Made by a program: the position numbers and the translations under genes
From: Burkholderiaceae bacterium
GTDB taxonomy: Bacteria; Pseudomonadota; Gammaproteobacteria; Burkholderiales; Burkholderiaceae_E
DNA: 60,365 bases
Reading direction: 5' to 3'
Assembly (NCBI GenBank): GCA_016710525.1
Contig: JADJVQ010000053.1
Span: 1-60,365, forward strand
Part shown: piece after piece, positions 1-8,723 of the stretch
Layout of the letters: the number at the start of each line of letters is the position of its first letter
Position numbering within the stretch: position 1 is the first letter of the stretch
The notes under the pieces: model-generated
Told to the model about the DNA's origin: nothing
Databases searched by the model: none
What the model saw: only the letters and a program-made list of their open reading frames with translations

Positions 1-1
1 C

Positions 2-415
2 TATCTGGAATCGGTGCGCTACAGCAGACGGGTGGCGTGGCGCAATGTCGTTGCCGGGCAGCGGGTGCCGATGGAACTGACGTCACTGGGCCGGGCCTGG
101 CTGGCGGCTGCCTCGGTTGAGACCCGGCGCCAGCTGATGGAACAGTTCCAGGCACGGCGCGGTGCCGGCTGGCGCGCGATGGCGCGCGACATCAGCGCGG
201 CGATTGCGAGCGTGCGTGAGCATGGGTTCTGCTGGGCTTCATGGCAGCCCCAGGTCGTGGCGCTGGCGATGCCGGTCGTGGTCGTCGATCACCCCGTGTA
301 TGTCCTCAACATGAGCGTCATGGGCGATGCCGAGCCGACGGCGGTCGTCGATCGCCTGAGCGGACCGCTGCTGAACCTGGGGCGGCGGCTTCGGGAGTCG
401 ATCGGCCAGCTTTGA
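2..415 (+). CDS. IclR-family transcriptional regulator, C-terminal part (cut by window edge)
   Basis: The reading frame is open from the left edge and ends at 415, giving about 137 residues of the ligand-binding half of an IclR-type regulator. The segment with WASWQPQVVALAMPV and a terminal LNLGRRLRESIGQL resembles the IclR effector domain, in which a beta-rich fold binds a small aromatic or organic acid. The N-terminal winged helix lies outside the window, so the true start is not visible. It faces an acyl-CoA synthetase gene convergently, so it need not regulate it. The family assignment is fairly secure; the effector is unknown. Confidence 0.75.
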   Translation, partial: YLESVRYSRRVAWRNVVAGQRVPMELTSLGRAWLAAASVETRRQLMEQFQARRGAGWRAMARDISAAIASVREHGFCWASWQPQVVALAMPVVVVDHPVYVLNMSVMGDAEPTAVVDRLSGPLLNLGRRLRESIGQL

Positions 416-446
416 GTTCCCTTCGCGCAGCGGAGCCGCGGAGCAG

Positions 447-484
447 CGGCTAAGGAGTGAAGCGGGTCGAGCGCTCCTCAGCCG
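447..484. terminator. Hairpin between convergent genes
   Basis: CGGCTAAGGAG (447-457) and CTCCTCAGCCG (474-484) form an 11-bp inverted repeat with one mismatch and a 16-base loop. It sits between the ends of the convergent IclR and acyl-CoA synthetase genes. There is no T tract, so its role as a bidirectional terminator is inferred from position and structure. Confidence 0.45.
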
Positions 485-497
485 ACGATGGACGAAT

Positions 498-2156
498 TCA
501 TCGGTTGGCGGGACTTGCGCCGTCGGCCAGCGCACGCGCCGCATGCTCGCGCGCGCCCTTGTAATCCGCCTTGCCGTTGGGCGCGCGAAACGCGCGATCG
601 CAGGCGACCACGCGTTTGGGCGTCTTGTAGCCGGCCAGCTGACGGCGCACCAGCGCGCGCAGCGCCTCTTCGTCGAGCGCGGCCCCCGGTCGCAGCGTGA
701 CCACACCCGTCACCGCCTGCCCCCACTTCTCGTCGGGCAGCCCGACCACCAGCGCATCCTCGACATCGGGGTGCTGCTTGAGCACTTCCTCGACTTCTTC
801 CGGAAACACCTTCTCGCCGGCGGTGTTGATGCAGATGCTGCCGCGGCCCAGCAGGGTGAGCGTGCCGTCGGCTTCGACAGTGCAGAAGTCGCCCGGGATC
901 GACCAGCGCACGCCGCCGATGGTGCGAAACGTGGCCTCGGTCTTGGCCGCGTCCTTGTAGTAGCCCTCGGGGATCGCACCGCAGCGGGCGATCACGCCGA
1001 CCTCGCCGGTGCCGCGGGCTACCTCGCGGTCTTGCGGCGTGAACACTTTCACGTCATCGCCGAGCTGGAACTTCGCGGTCTGCACCGTCCCGGAGGCAGT
1101 CATCACCGACAGGCCGAAGCCGACCGCTTCGGAGGCGCCGAAGGAATCCAGCAGCGTGGCCTGCGGCAGGTCGCGCAGCAACGCCAGTTTGACCTCCGTG
1201 CTCCACATCGTGCCGGAGGACACGATGGTCAGCAGGCTGGCCAGGTCGCGGCGGCGGGTCTCCAGCGCGCGCACCATCGGCTTGCCGAAGGCGTCGCCCA
1301 CGATCACCACCTGGTCGACGCGATGACGCTCGACGGCGTCCCACAGCTCGTCGGCGTCGAAGTGCGTCGAGCCCAGCGTGACCACCGTGCCGCCGGCCAC
1401 CAGGGCCGATAGCGCGGTGAGCAGTCCGGTGCCGTGCATCAGCGGGCAGGCGGGCAGGTTGACCGGGCCGCGGCCGGCCGTGGCCAGGGTCTCGCGCACG
1501 ATGGCCAGGTGGTCGGCCTGATCCTGCGGCACGCGCGCGACCAGCGCCGGATTGAACAGCGCGCGGCGCAGTGCGTCCTGGCGCCACATCACGCCCTTGG
1601 GCATGCCGGTGGTGCCGCCGGTGTAGATGAAGAACAGGTCGTCGGGCGAGCGCGTGTTGCCCAGCGCCGCGCCGTCGCCCGTCTGGGCGAGCGCATCGAA
1701 GGGCTGCACAAAGTGGGGCGCCTGAACCCCGCTGCCGTCGTCCACCGCCAGCCAGCGCCGAACGCCCGGCAGCCGCCCGGCCACCTCGGCGACCAGGGGC
1801 GAGAACTCGCGCGCGAAAACCACGGTGGTGGCGTCGGAGTTCTCGAGGATGTAGCGCACCTCCTCGGCGGCATACCGGTAGTTCACGTTGACGTGCACCT
1901 GGCGCGCCTTGAAGCCGGCGATGGCTCCTTCCAGGTAGGCGGGGTGGTTGCGCAGGTACAGCGCGATCTTCTCGCCGGGCAGGGCGCCGTCGGCGATCAG
2001 CGCGCGCGCCAGGTTGTTGGTGCGAGACACCAGTTGGCCCCAGGAAATGACCTGATCGCCGTGGATCAGCGCAGGCTGCGCGGGCAGCGCGATGCCAGCC
2101 AGGCCGTCGAAGAGGTCGCCGTAGTTCCACGGGCCGGTGCGCGAGACGTCGATCAT
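498..2156 (-). CDS. AMP-binding acyl-CoA synthetase
   Basis: This 552-residue protein is an adenylate-forming ligase of the fatty-acyl/aryl-CoA synthetase type: it activates a carboxylic acid with ATP and transfers it to CoA. The phosphate-binding loop YTGGTTGMPKG lies near residue 178. A DSFGASEA motif and the C-terminal hinge and lysine region (NGKADYK near residue 530) are present, so both domains are complete. The length is normal for the family. It starts at an ATG and no thioesterase or dehydrogenase lies beside it. The acyl chain specificity cannot be read from the sequence. The vapBC pair lies upstream on the same strand, 122 bases away. Confidence 0.88.
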   Translation of the reverse strand: MIDVSRTGPWNYGDLFDGLAGIALPAQPALIHGDQVISWGQLVSRTNNLARALIADGALPGEKIALYLRNHPAYLEGAIAGFKARQVHVNVNYRYAAEEVRYILENSDATTVVFAREFSPLVAEVAGRLPGVRRWLAVDDGSGVQAPHFVQPFDALAQTGDGAALGNTRSPDDLFFIYTGGTTGMPKGVMWRQDALRRALFNPALVARVPQDQADHLAIVRETLATAGRGPVNLPACPLMHGTGLLTALSALVAGGTVVTLGSTHFDADELWDAVERHRVDQVVIVGDAFGKPMVRALETRRRDLASLLTIVSSGTMWSTEVKLALLRDLPQATLLDSFGASEAVGFGLSVMTASGTVQTAKFQLGDDVKVFTPQDREVARGTGEVGVIARCGAIPEGYYKDAAKTEATFRTIGGVRWSIPGDFCTVEADGTLTLLGRGSICINTAGEKVFPEEVEEVLKQHPDVEDALVVGLPDEKWGQAVTGVVTLRPGAALDEEALRALVRRQLAGYKTPKRVVACDRAFRAPNGKADYKGAREHAARALADGASPANR

Positions 2157-2278
2157 GCGGTCGATCCTTCCAGGGGCGCGCGGAGTCGACGGATGTCGCG
2201 CGGCACGGATGCGCGCACGTTAGCAGGTGCTGCGGCAGGTGCGCTCGTTCGTTGCGGCGCGGAATGAGACGCGCCCGC

Positions 2279-2743
2279 TCACCGCATGACGCGATGGCTT
2301 TTCGTTGACGCCGCTTCGAGCAATGTGAAGTGCGACCGGCCGATCAGCTGCTTGAAGTCGCGATCGAAACTCACCAGGTGTTCGCCGAGGTGGATGGTTG
2401 CGGCAGCCAGCCAGGCGTCCGGCAGATCGTTACCCTTGAGTCGCTTGTCGATGCAAAGTTGCCGAAATCGGGGCCATTCCTGACCGAGCGAAGCCAGGTG
2501 AACCCCTTGGGCTGCGAGCAGCGCATCGACGAATGCGACGGCATCTTCGACGGGTGTGGGCGCCTGAAAGATCTTGGGGCTGCTCACCAGGCGCAGGAAA
2601 CTGGCCACCACCATGGGCATCAGGATCAGCGCGCTACCGGACGCAGCGGCCACGACGGCCTGCTCGAGCCAAGAGCGCGCAATCGTGTGGTGGGGGTGAT
2701 CGCTGCGCGATGCGGCGACCAGAACATTGACGTCAGGCGTCAT
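2279..2743 (-). CDS. vapC: VapC-type PIN-domain toxin
   Basis: The product is a PIN-fold ribonuclease of about 154 residues, the toxin of a type II toxin-antitoxin pair. Acidic residues expected for Mg2+ binding are visible: the Asp in TPDVNVLVAA at the N terminus, the Asp in LPDAWLAAAT, and those in SFDRDF. The FLRLVSSPKIF segment is typical of one VapC subfamily. The first in-frame codons are GTG then ATG; the ATG at 2743 is used here. The gene overlaps the antitoxin gene by about 11 bases, which implies translational coupling. Its target RNA is unknown. Confidence 0.85.
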   Translation of the reverse strand: MTPDVNVLVAASRSDHPHHTIARSWLEQAVVAAASGSALILMPMVVASFLRLVSSPKIFQAPTPVEDAVAFVDALLAAQGVHLASLGQEWPRFRQLCIDKRLKGNDLPDAWLAAATIHLGEHLVSFDRDFKQLIGRSHFTLLEAASTKSHRVMR

Positions 2744-2975
2744 CACCCAATGCAGAGAGCATCGCCTTGTTGCTGAGCGGATCTACGCCGGCCGCCAGGC
2801 CTCCCCGCCCGTTGTAAACGGGAAGACGAACCTTGCCGCGCTGGGGCGCGCCTTGGGCGCGCAGCCGCATCTGCAAACCCTCTTCGATCAGACGGGTCAG
2901 GCTGGTCCGCTGCTGCGCTGCCAGCGCCTTGGCGTCGGCAAGCAACTGGTCGTTGATGTCGAGGGTCGTCTTCAT
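2733..2975 (-). CDS. vapB: VapB-type antitoxin
   Basis: This 80-residue protein opens with MKTTLDINDQLLADAKALAA, a ribbon-helix-helix DNA-binding segment found in VapB antitoxins that pair with PIN toxins. The tail (residues 45-80) is proline/glycine rich and would wrap the toxin. It is the first gene of a two-gene operon and overlaps the toxin start. A perfect palindrome lies 9 bases upstream of its start codon, the expected place for an operator bound by the VapBC complex. The family call is secure; neutralisation of the adjacent toxin is inferred from the arrangement. Confidence 0.82.
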   Translation of the reverse strand: MKTTLDINDQLLADAKALAAQQRTSLTRLIEEGLQMRLRAQGAPQRGKVRLPVYNGRGGLAAGVDPLSNKAMLSALGDDA

Positions 2976-2983
2976 GGATAAAT

Positions 2984-3001
2984 AGTACAGATTTCTGTAC
3001 T
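2984..3001. promoter_or_regulatory. Palindromic operator upstream of vapBC
   Basis: The arms AGTACAG and CTGTACT are perfect inverted repeats separated by ATTT. The site ends 9 bases before the vapB start codon, so a bound dimer would block transcription or initiation. Ribbon-helix-helix antitoxins usually autoregulate through such a palindrome; binding itself is inferred. Confidence 0.65.
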
Positions 3002-3168
3002 AAAGTTCCATCGTCATTGGTCTCGGTCAATCTCCAGTCCCTGGATCTGGGCCATGCCCAGCCTCTGTTCACATTGAATCGGCTGATTCCCCATGTGCCT
3101 GGCGGCTCGCGGGGACTGATGTTCGGCAAGTGACAGACAGGGTGCGACCTTGATGAGATGATCCGATC

Positions 3169-3831
3169 ATGCCTCTTCGACAATCGCTCAACCCGTTGCG
3201 TTCGCGCCTTGCGCTGGGCGTGCTCCTTCTCTCGACCCTCGCACTGTCCCTCCTTCCCCAGTCAGGTCACGCGATCGAGGAGCCCGAGTTTCAGATAGTC
3301 CGCTCGCTGCCCGACATCGAGGTTCGCCAGTACGCCGCCTACACGGTGGCCGAAGTCCTCGTCGCCGGCCCGCAAGGCGACGCGGGCAATCAGGCATTCC
3401 CGATTCTGGCGGGCTACATCTTCGGCAAGAACAAGGGCGAGAGGCGGTTCGCCATGACGGCGCCGGTCACGCAGGCCGCCGTACCCGTGAAACTGGAGAT
3501 GACCGCACCGGTCACCCAGACGGCAACGCCCGCCGGATATCTCGTGCAGTTCGTGATGCCCAAGGGTGTGACGGTGGCCAATGCGCCCGAGCCCCTGGAT
3601 GCGCGTGTTCAACTGCGGGAGGTGCCGCCCACGCAGGTGGCCGTCATCCGCTACTCGGGCTTCTGGTCGGAATCGAACGACAGCGAACATCTGTCCAAGC
3701 TGCAGACGGCATTGCGCTCGGCCGGCCTGACATGGGCCGGTGAGCCGGTGTATTCCCGCTATAACGCGCCGTTCACGCCCTGGTTCATGCGGCGCAATGA
3801 AATCTGGCTGCAGCTGGCCGAAAAACCCTGA
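3169..3831 (+). CDS. SOUL-family haem-binding protein, exported
   Basis: A 220-residue protein with an N-terminal signal peptide (positive RSR then a leucine-rich core, cleavage probably after SGHA near residue 35). The mature part begins EEPEFQIVRSLPDIEVRQY and contains repeated MTAPVTQ motifs, both hallmarks of the SOUL/HBP family. Relatives bind haem or act in tetrapyrrole handling; the bacterial role is poorly defined. It is a single gene with no partner on the same strand. The ATG follows a weak GATGAG. The family assignment is strong, the function is not. Confidence 0.83.
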   Translation: MPLRQSLNPLRSRLALGVLLLSTLALSLLPQSGHAIEEPEFQIVRSLPDIEVRQYAAYTVAEVLVAGPQGDAGNQAFPILAGYIFGKNKGERRFAMTAPVTQAAVPVKLEMTAPVTQTATPAGYLVQFVMPKGVTVANAPEPLDARVQLREVPPTQVAVIRYSGFWSESNDSEHLSKLQTALRSAGLTWAGEPVYSRYNAPFTPWFMRRNEIWLQLAEKP

Positions 3832-3876
3832 CCCGCTGCCGGGTGGTGTGCGCCCCCCGGCGCAGGTGCGTCGGGA

Positions 3877-4043
3877 TCACCCTTCCATCTGGATGTTCAG
3901 CTTGCCGATGAGGTCGCCCCAGCGCTTGCGCTCGGCTCCGACTAGGACACGTGGGTCATCGGCGAACCCGCGAAATCCTCGAACAGTTCCCCGGCCATGC
4001 TGCCAACGGCGAGGTGTTTGAGGGCGCGCCTGCGAGCCTGCAT
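3877..4043 (-). pseudogene. Relic of a Bug/TctC-type solute-binding protein gene
   Basis: The minus strand ends in a stretch reading ADDPRVLVGAERKRWGDLI followed by GKLNIQMEG and a stop, which looks like the C terminus of a tripartite tricarboxylate transporter binding protein. Upstream, in another frame, lies MQARRRALKHLAVGSMAG, which resembles the start of a signal sequence from the same kind of gene. Only about 55 codons remain between the two ends, so I read this as a gene that lost its middle and its frame. The evidence is short similarity to a remembered family pattern, so confidence is limited. Confidence 0.4.
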
Positions 4044-4091
4044 GGTGAACTCATCCGGAATCGAACCAGACCGGCGGAATGCCACAGCGGC

Positions 4092-5549
4092 TTACAGCAG
4101 CGCCCAGGCCGCCAGGCCGGCCAGTACGGTGAAGCTGGCCAGCGCATAGGGAAGCAGGCCGGCATAGACCTCGCGTTCCTTGCCCAGGCCCTGGCTCAGA
4201 TTGGCCGCGATCGTCATGCGCACCGGCGAGAACAGCGACATGCTGGTGCCCGCCACGTGCTGCAGCGCCGCCATCGCGGCCACCGACAGGCCCGCCTGCG
4301 CCGACATCGCGACCTGCGAAGACATGAACAGGCTATTGGCCGCGCTGCCGCTGTTGGTCAGCACCCCGAGCACGATCGACAGCGCCGGGGCGGCCAGTAC
4401 GCCGTAGGCCTGCAGATTCGCGAACACGCCATCGGCGACTGCCTTGGAGATGCCGGCCGCGGACAGGACCTCGGCCAGCATCGCGAACAGGAAGACCGTC
4501 ATGATCGGCGTCTTTGCCGTCTTCCAGGCGCCGGGCAGCTCGCGGTACAGCCGCGAGGCCTGGCCGCGCGCGAGGGCCACCAGCACGGCGCCGCCGATCA
4601 GCCAGGAACCCGCATGCAGCAGCGGGGCCCAGGCGGGCAGGTCCGGGTACGGCGCCACCGTGCCGAGCGAGGCCAGCGTGCGGCGAAGCGGTGCGACGGC
4701 CCGGGTCAGGCCGAGCGCGCCGACCAGCGCGAGGTAGGGCCAGACCCGCACGAGCGCGAGGCGAAGCTGCGCCGCGTTCGGCCGGTTGTCGACCAGGTGG
4801 CGGATCACGATGAGCGGGCCGAAGGCGCAGATCAGGGCGATCTCCGGACCCAGGTGGGCGGTGGCGATGGCCAGCGCGCCCAGGCAGAGCGCGATCCAGG
4901 CGAATTCGATCAGGTGCTCGCGCACGGACGCCGAGTACCCTGCCCGCACCGCGGTTCGCCAGAACAACGGCAGCCATATTCCCATCAGTAGCGCGACCGG
5001 CATCAGGCAGGCGGTGGCGAGCTCGGCCGAGGGCATCTTCGCGTAGGCCGCGGCCAGCAGGGTGCCGCTGCCCATCGCGCCCCAGGGGATGTAGGTCTGG
5101 CTGAGCAGGGCGAAAACCATCAGCCGGGCCGGCGGCAGTTGAAGAGGGCGCAATAGCGCGACGGTGCCCAGCATGCCGACGCCGAAGCCGGTCGCGGATT
5201 CGGCGAAGGGGCCGTACAGGAAGCAGGCGGAAAAGAGCAGACGGCGTTGCGCGCGCTGCCGCGCCGCGCTGGGTGGCGGGTCGTCAGCCGAAGGTCCGGT
5301 CGGTGGCGAGGCCAGTTGCCAGAACACCAGGCCGCCGAGGATGTAGGGGGCGATGGTGATGCCGATCCAGGCGCCGCGCAGCAGGGCGACCATCAGCTCG
5401 TTCGAGCCGAAGACGGCGGGGGCCGTGGCCAGCGCGACCGGCACCGCGCTCGCCAAGGCCAGGAAGGCAGCGAGCATGGCCGAGCAGCGGCCGCTGAGGA
5501 CGGCGAGGGCCAAGACGACGGTCGGGAGGGACCAAAGGAGGTAGATCAT
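4092..5549 (-). CDS. L-lactate permease family transporter
   Basis: A polytopic membrane protein of 485 residues with about 12-14 hydrophobic segments. The segment with FLYGPFAESATGFGVGMLGTV and the later LGVLTNSGSAANSLF and FSPVRMTIAANLSQGLG match conserved blocks of the LldP lactate/glycolate permease family, which imports 2-hydroxymonocarboxylates with protons. It is shorter than classical LldP (about 550), with fewer residues in the loops. The start is the ATG at 5549; the frame stays open further upstream, but that part overlaps the esterase gene and looks non-coding. It lies downstream of that esterase on the same strand. The substrate is inferred only from family. Confidence 0.75.
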   Translation of the reverse strand: MIYLLWSLPTVVLALAVLSGRCSAMLAAFLALASAVPVALATAPAVFGSNELMVALLRGAWIGITIAPYILGGLVFWQLASPPTGPSADDPPPSAARQRAQRRLLFSACFLYGPFAESATGFGVGMLGTVALLRPLQLPPARLMVFALLSQTYIPWGAMGSGTLLAAAYAKMPSAELATACLMPVALLMGIWLPLFWRTAVRAGYSASVREHLIEFAWIALCLGALAIATAHLGPEIALICAFGPLIVIRHLVDNRPNAAQLRLALVRVWPYLALVGALGLTRAVAPLRRTLASLGTVAPYPDLPAWAPLLHAGSWLIGGAVLVALARGQASRLYRELPGAWKTAKTPIMTVFLFAMLAEVLSAAGISKAVADGVFANLQAYGVLAAPALSIVLGVLTNSGSAANSLFMSSQVAMSAQAGLSVAAMAALQHVAGTSMSLFSPVRMTIAANLSQGLGKEREVYAGLLPYALASFTVLAGLAAWALL

Positions 5550-5623
5550 CGGGTTGGGGCGGATGGGGCATGCAAGTCCGTCACGATCCGAGCTGTTCGC
5601 CGACCACTCGACATAGCGGGAAT

Positions 5624-6514
5624 TCAGGCCGTCCGTGCGCGGATGAAGCCGCCGATCTCGGAGCAGCCGTCGCGGCCTTCGGACAGGATCGGCGCGAAGA
5701 ACGGGAACACATGCGGCATGTTCGGCCACACCGACAAGCGTACGTCGTTGCCGGCGGCGTGCAGGCGCTCGGCGATACGCAGCGCATCGTCCAGAAGCAC
5801 CTCGGCCGAACCCACCTGCAACAGCACCGGCGGCAGGCCGGCCAGCGCGGCGTGCAGCGGCGATGCCAGCGGCGATCGCGGGTCCGCGCCGCCCAGGTAC
5901 AGGCGCGCGTACGCGTGCAGGCCTTCTTCGGAGACCATCGGGTCGACCTGGGCGCGATCGGCAATGCTGGCACCGCGCATTTCCAGATCGACCCAGGGCG
6001 AGATGGCCACCGCGCAGCCGGGCAGGGCGAGGCCCTGATCGCGCAGGGCCACCAGCGCGGCCAGCACCAGGCCGCCGCCTGCCGAATCGCCGACCAGCGA
6101 CAACCGCGACGCCGACAAGCCCTGCGCGAGCAGCCAGCGCCAGGCGATGACCGCGTCGTCCACCGCCGCGGGGAAGAGATGCTCGGGCGCCAGGCGGTAG
6201 TCGATCAGCAGCACGCGCGCGCCGGCCGCGGCCGACACGTCGAAGGCCAGGCGCCGATGCGTGGCGATCGAGCCGATCGCATAACCGCCGCCGTGCAGCA
6301 TCAGGATCGCGCGCGATTCGTCCACGCCAGGGGCGGCCACCCATTCCGCGGGCACGCCGTCGGCATCGATCGGCTGGCAGCGAGCGTCCGGCGCGCCACC
6401 CAGCAGTTCGGCCAGCTTCAGGTAGCGCCCGCGCATCTCGGGAATGGTGAGGTTCGCGGGGCGAGGGCGGGAGCGCAGCAGCGAGACGAGGGCGTCGAGT
6501 TGGGCGATGGTCAT
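5624..6514 (-). CDS. Alpha/beta hydrolase, HSL-type esterase
   Basis: A 296-residue carboxylesterase of the hormone-sensitive-lipase family. The oxyanion motif HGGG lies near residue 75-80, the nucleophile motif GDSAGG near residue 150, and a DP..S/D acid and a late His (MPHVFPFF) complete the triad. Such enzymes hydrolyse short acyl esters in the cytoplasm. I take the ATG at 6514 because a longer frame would run over the start of the divergent nitronate monooxygenase gene. It may be cotranscribed with the downstream permease gene, 74 bases away, and could supply it with a hydroxy acid, but this is speculation. Confidence 0.82.
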   Translation of the reverse strand: MTIAQLDALVSLLRSRPRPANLTIPEMRGRYLKLAELLGGAPDARCQPIDADGVPAEWVAAPGVDESRAILMLHGGGYAIGSIATHRRLAFDVSAAAGARVLLIDYRLAPEHLFPAAVDDAVIAWRWLLAQGLSASRLSLVGDSAGGGLVLAALVALRDQGLALPGCAVAISPWVDLEMRGASIADRAQVDPMVSEEGLHAYARLYLGGADPRSPLASPLHAALAGLPPVLLQVGSAEVLLDDALRIAERLHAAGNDVRLSVWPNMPHVFPFFAPILSEGRDGCSEIGGFIRARTA

Positions 6515-6603
6515 GGTGATGGGATGCTTGTGTGGAACGAAGGGGGCGGGGACGACAGGCGACAATAGCGCATGATTTTGCTCGACCCTTCCAGGAGACC
6601 CCA

Positions 6604-7593
6604 TTGCCTTTGCCCGCCTCGATAGTTTCGCGCCTGCGGCTGCCGCTGATTGCCGCGCCGATGCTGCGCATTTCCGGTGTCGAGCTGACCGCCGCCGCCT
6701 GCGTCAATGGTGTGATCGGCTCGTTCCCCACGGTGAATGCGCGCGAACCCGAGCAGCTCGACGCCTGGCTCACCCAGATCGAGCAGGCCTGCGAGCGGGC
6801 CGAGCGGCCCACCGCGCCGGTGTGCCCGAACGTGCTGATGCGCACCGACCCGGCCAAGCTCGATGCCGACGTCGACGTGCTGGTCAAGCACCGGGTGGAG
6901 ATGGTGCTGGCCAGCGTGGGCTCGCCCGAAAAATACGTGAACAAGCTGCACGACATCGGCTGCTTCGTGCTCGCCGATGTCGGCTCGGTGCGGCATGCCG
7001 AGAAGGCACTGGCCTCCGGTGTGGATGGCCTGGTGCTGCTCAGCGCCGGTGCCGGCGGGCAGACCGGCTGGGCCAACGGCATGTCCTTCGTGCGCGAGGT
7101 GCGCAAGCTGTACGACGGCCCGCTGGTGCTGGCCGGCGGCATCTCCGATGGCCAGGCGCTGTGGGCGAGCCAGGTGCTGGGCTGCGAGCTCGGGCTGATG
7201 GGGACGCGCTTCATCGCCACCGACGAAGCGCTTGCCGATCCGCGCTACAAGACCATGCTGATCGACAGCGGCCTGGACGACGTGCAACTGACGCGTGGCA
7301 TCAGCGGCATCGACGCCAATTTCCTGCGGCCCTCGATCATCGCCTGCGGGCTCGACCCCGAGGTGGTCTCACAAACCGTGTCCAAGGAGAAGTCGCGCGA
7401 GCTGTTCAGCGCGTATGCGGGGCAGATGCGCGGACCGAAGCGCTGGGTGGACTTGTGGAGCGCCGGGCACACGGTCGGGTCGGTGCAGGCGGTGCGCAGT
7501 ACGGCGCAGCTGGTGGCGGAGATCGCCGCGGAGTACGAACAGGCGAGGGCGGTGACGCGCCGGCTGCTGGCGGAATCCACCGGCGCGGCGTAG
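6604..7593 (+). CDS. FMN-dependent nitronate monooxygenase
   Basis: A 329-residue TIM-barrel flavoprotein of the nitronate monooxygenase / 2-nitropropane dioxygenase family, which oxidises alkyl nitronates to carbonyl compounds and nitrite. Conserved blocks include PLIAAPMLRISG at the start, GVDGLVLLSAGAGGQTGW, LAGGISDGQAL and LGLMGTRFIAT, the last three forming the FMN phosphate site. The start is read as TTG at 6604, since AGGAG lies 7 bases upstream and the preceding part of the frame looks non-coding. It is divergent from the esterase gene. The substrate in this organism is unknown. Confidence 0.83.
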   Translation: MPLPASIVSRLRLPLIAAPMLRISGVELTAAACVNGVIGSFPTVNAREPEQLDAWLTQIEQACERAERPTAPVCPNVLMRTDPAKLDADVDVLVKHRVEMVLASVGSPEKYVNKLHDIGCFVLADVGSVRHAEKALASGVDGLVLLSAGAGGQTGWANGMSFVREVRKLYDGPLVLAGGISDGQALWASQVLGCELGLMGTRFIATDEALADPRYKTMLIDSGLDDVQLTRGISGIDANFLRPSIIACGLDPEVVSQTVSKEKSRELFSAYAGQMRGPKRWVDLWSAGHTVGSVQAVRSTAQLVAEIAAEYEQARAVTRRLLAESTGAA

Positions 7594-7662
7594 CGGGCGG
7601 TCGGGTGGGTGGTTCGTGCGTCTTGGCGTGCGAACGAGCGGGGCTGTCGCGTTGTGTCGGAT

Positions 7663-8283
7663 CTACGCTTCGCGCCGTGCCAGGGCCAGGATGGAGCCCA
7701 GCCCGATCAGCGTGACACCTGAAGCGCGGTTGAGCAGCCGAGCGCGCGCCGCGCGCGTGGTGTCGGAACGGATCAGGCGGTCGGCGGCGAACACCGCCAC
7801 CACGTCCACCAGCGTGTTGAGCCCAACGCAGATCGCGCCCAGCAGCACGAGTTGCGGCACCAGCGGTGCGGCGGGCAAGGTGAACTGCGGCAGGAAGGCC
7901 AGGAAGAAGAGTGCCGTCTTGACGTTCAGCGCCTCGACGAGCACACCTTCGAGCAACGCGCGTCGCGCGCCCATCGCGCGCACCGCAGGCCGTGCGACGC
8001 CGGTGGCCTCACGCCGCAGCAGCCGGATACCAAGATAGATCAGGTACGCCGCCCCCAGGTACTTGACCACGGTGAAGGCCGCCGCCGATTGCGCCACCAG
8101 GATCGACAGGCCGAGTGCCGCGGCCAGCACGTGCAGCAGACCGCCCAGGCCGGTGCCCAGGCACGAGGCCAGCCCCTCGGTGCGTCCGCCCGCCACGGTG
8201 CGCGCCACCACGTAGGCGATGCCCGGGCCCGGGGTGATGGCGAGGACGAGGGCGGCAAGGAGGAAGGGGATGAAGGTCATCAT
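7663..8283 (-). CDS. LysE/RhtB-family exporter
   Basis: About 206 residues with six hydrophobic helices, opening MMTFIPFLLAALVLAITPGPG. The TPGPG motif in the first helix and the KYLGAAYLIYLGIRLLR block identify the LysE/RhtB superfamily of amino-acid and homoserine-lactone exporters. Two adjacent ATG codons (8283, 8280) are likely starts; a TTG lies 12 bases upstream. It is convergent with the nitronate monooxygenase gene. The exported compound cannot be deduced. Confidence 0.83.
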   Translation of the reverse strand: MMTFIPFLLAALVLAITPGPGIAYVVARTVAGGRTEGLASCLGTGLGGLLHVLAAALGLSILVAQSAAAFTVVKYLGAAYLIYLGIRLLRREATGVARPAVRAMGARRALLEGVLVEALNVKTALFFLAFLPQFTLPAAPLVPQLVLLGAICVGLNTLVDVVAVFAADRLIRSDTTRAARARLLNRASGVTLIGLGSILALARREA

Positions 8284-8384
8284 CGCGTTCGGCAAAGGGA
8301 TTGGCGCCGTGATCGGCGAGGGTGCTCAACGATACAGGGGCGCCGGGGCGAATTCATGACGCAGACAAAGGCGCAAACACGGGC

Positions 8385-8723
8385 TCACAAGCTCGCGGCC
8401 GTGTCCCGCGCCTCGTGCAGGCGCCGCCGGCCTTGCGGGCGCAGCATGACGCGGCGCTTGCCCTCGGCATCCGCAGCGCGCTCCACCAGCCCGGTCTTCT
8501 CCAGCGGCAGCAGCCGCAGCAGCAAGTGCGAGGCCGGCGTGCACAAGGTGCGCGCGAGCGCCGTCGCGGGCGCGGCGCCGCCGGCGGCATCCAGCACCGT
8601 CAGCAGCACGAAATCGGCCCACGACAGGCCGTGATGCGTTCCGAGTTCGTCGTCGAGCATGAACACCATCGCCGCGTGCTCGAGGTGCCGGTCCACGCAG
8701 GCTTGCAAGGCTACTTCGCTCAT
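8385..8723 (-). CDS. MarR-like winged-helix regulator
   Basis: A 112-residue protein with a winged-helix core: a helix with GLSWADFVLLTVLDAAGG, the recognition region CTPASHLLLRLLPLEKTGLV, and a wing with RRVMLRPQGRR. It is slightly short for MarR (usually 140 or more), lacking part of the C-terminal dimerisation helices. Its ATG overlaps the stop of the GIY-YIG gene by 4 bases, so the two are translated together, and the MATE exporter gene overlaps that one in turn. The arrangement suggests that this regulator controls the exporter cluster, but no operator was identified. Confidence 0.72.
   Translation of the reverse strand: MSEVALQACVDRHLEHAAMVFMLDDELGTHHGLSWADFVLLTVLDAAGGAAPATALARTLCTPASHLLLRLLPLEKTGLVERAADAEGKRRVMLRPQGRRRLHEARDTAASL

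Noticed and set aside
4092..7220. A 1042-residue minus-strand open frame across the permease, esterase and nitronate monooxygenase region
   Set aside because: Only the 4092-5549 part looks like protein (lactate permease). The rest runs opposite to or out of frame with recognised genes, a common effect at high GC.
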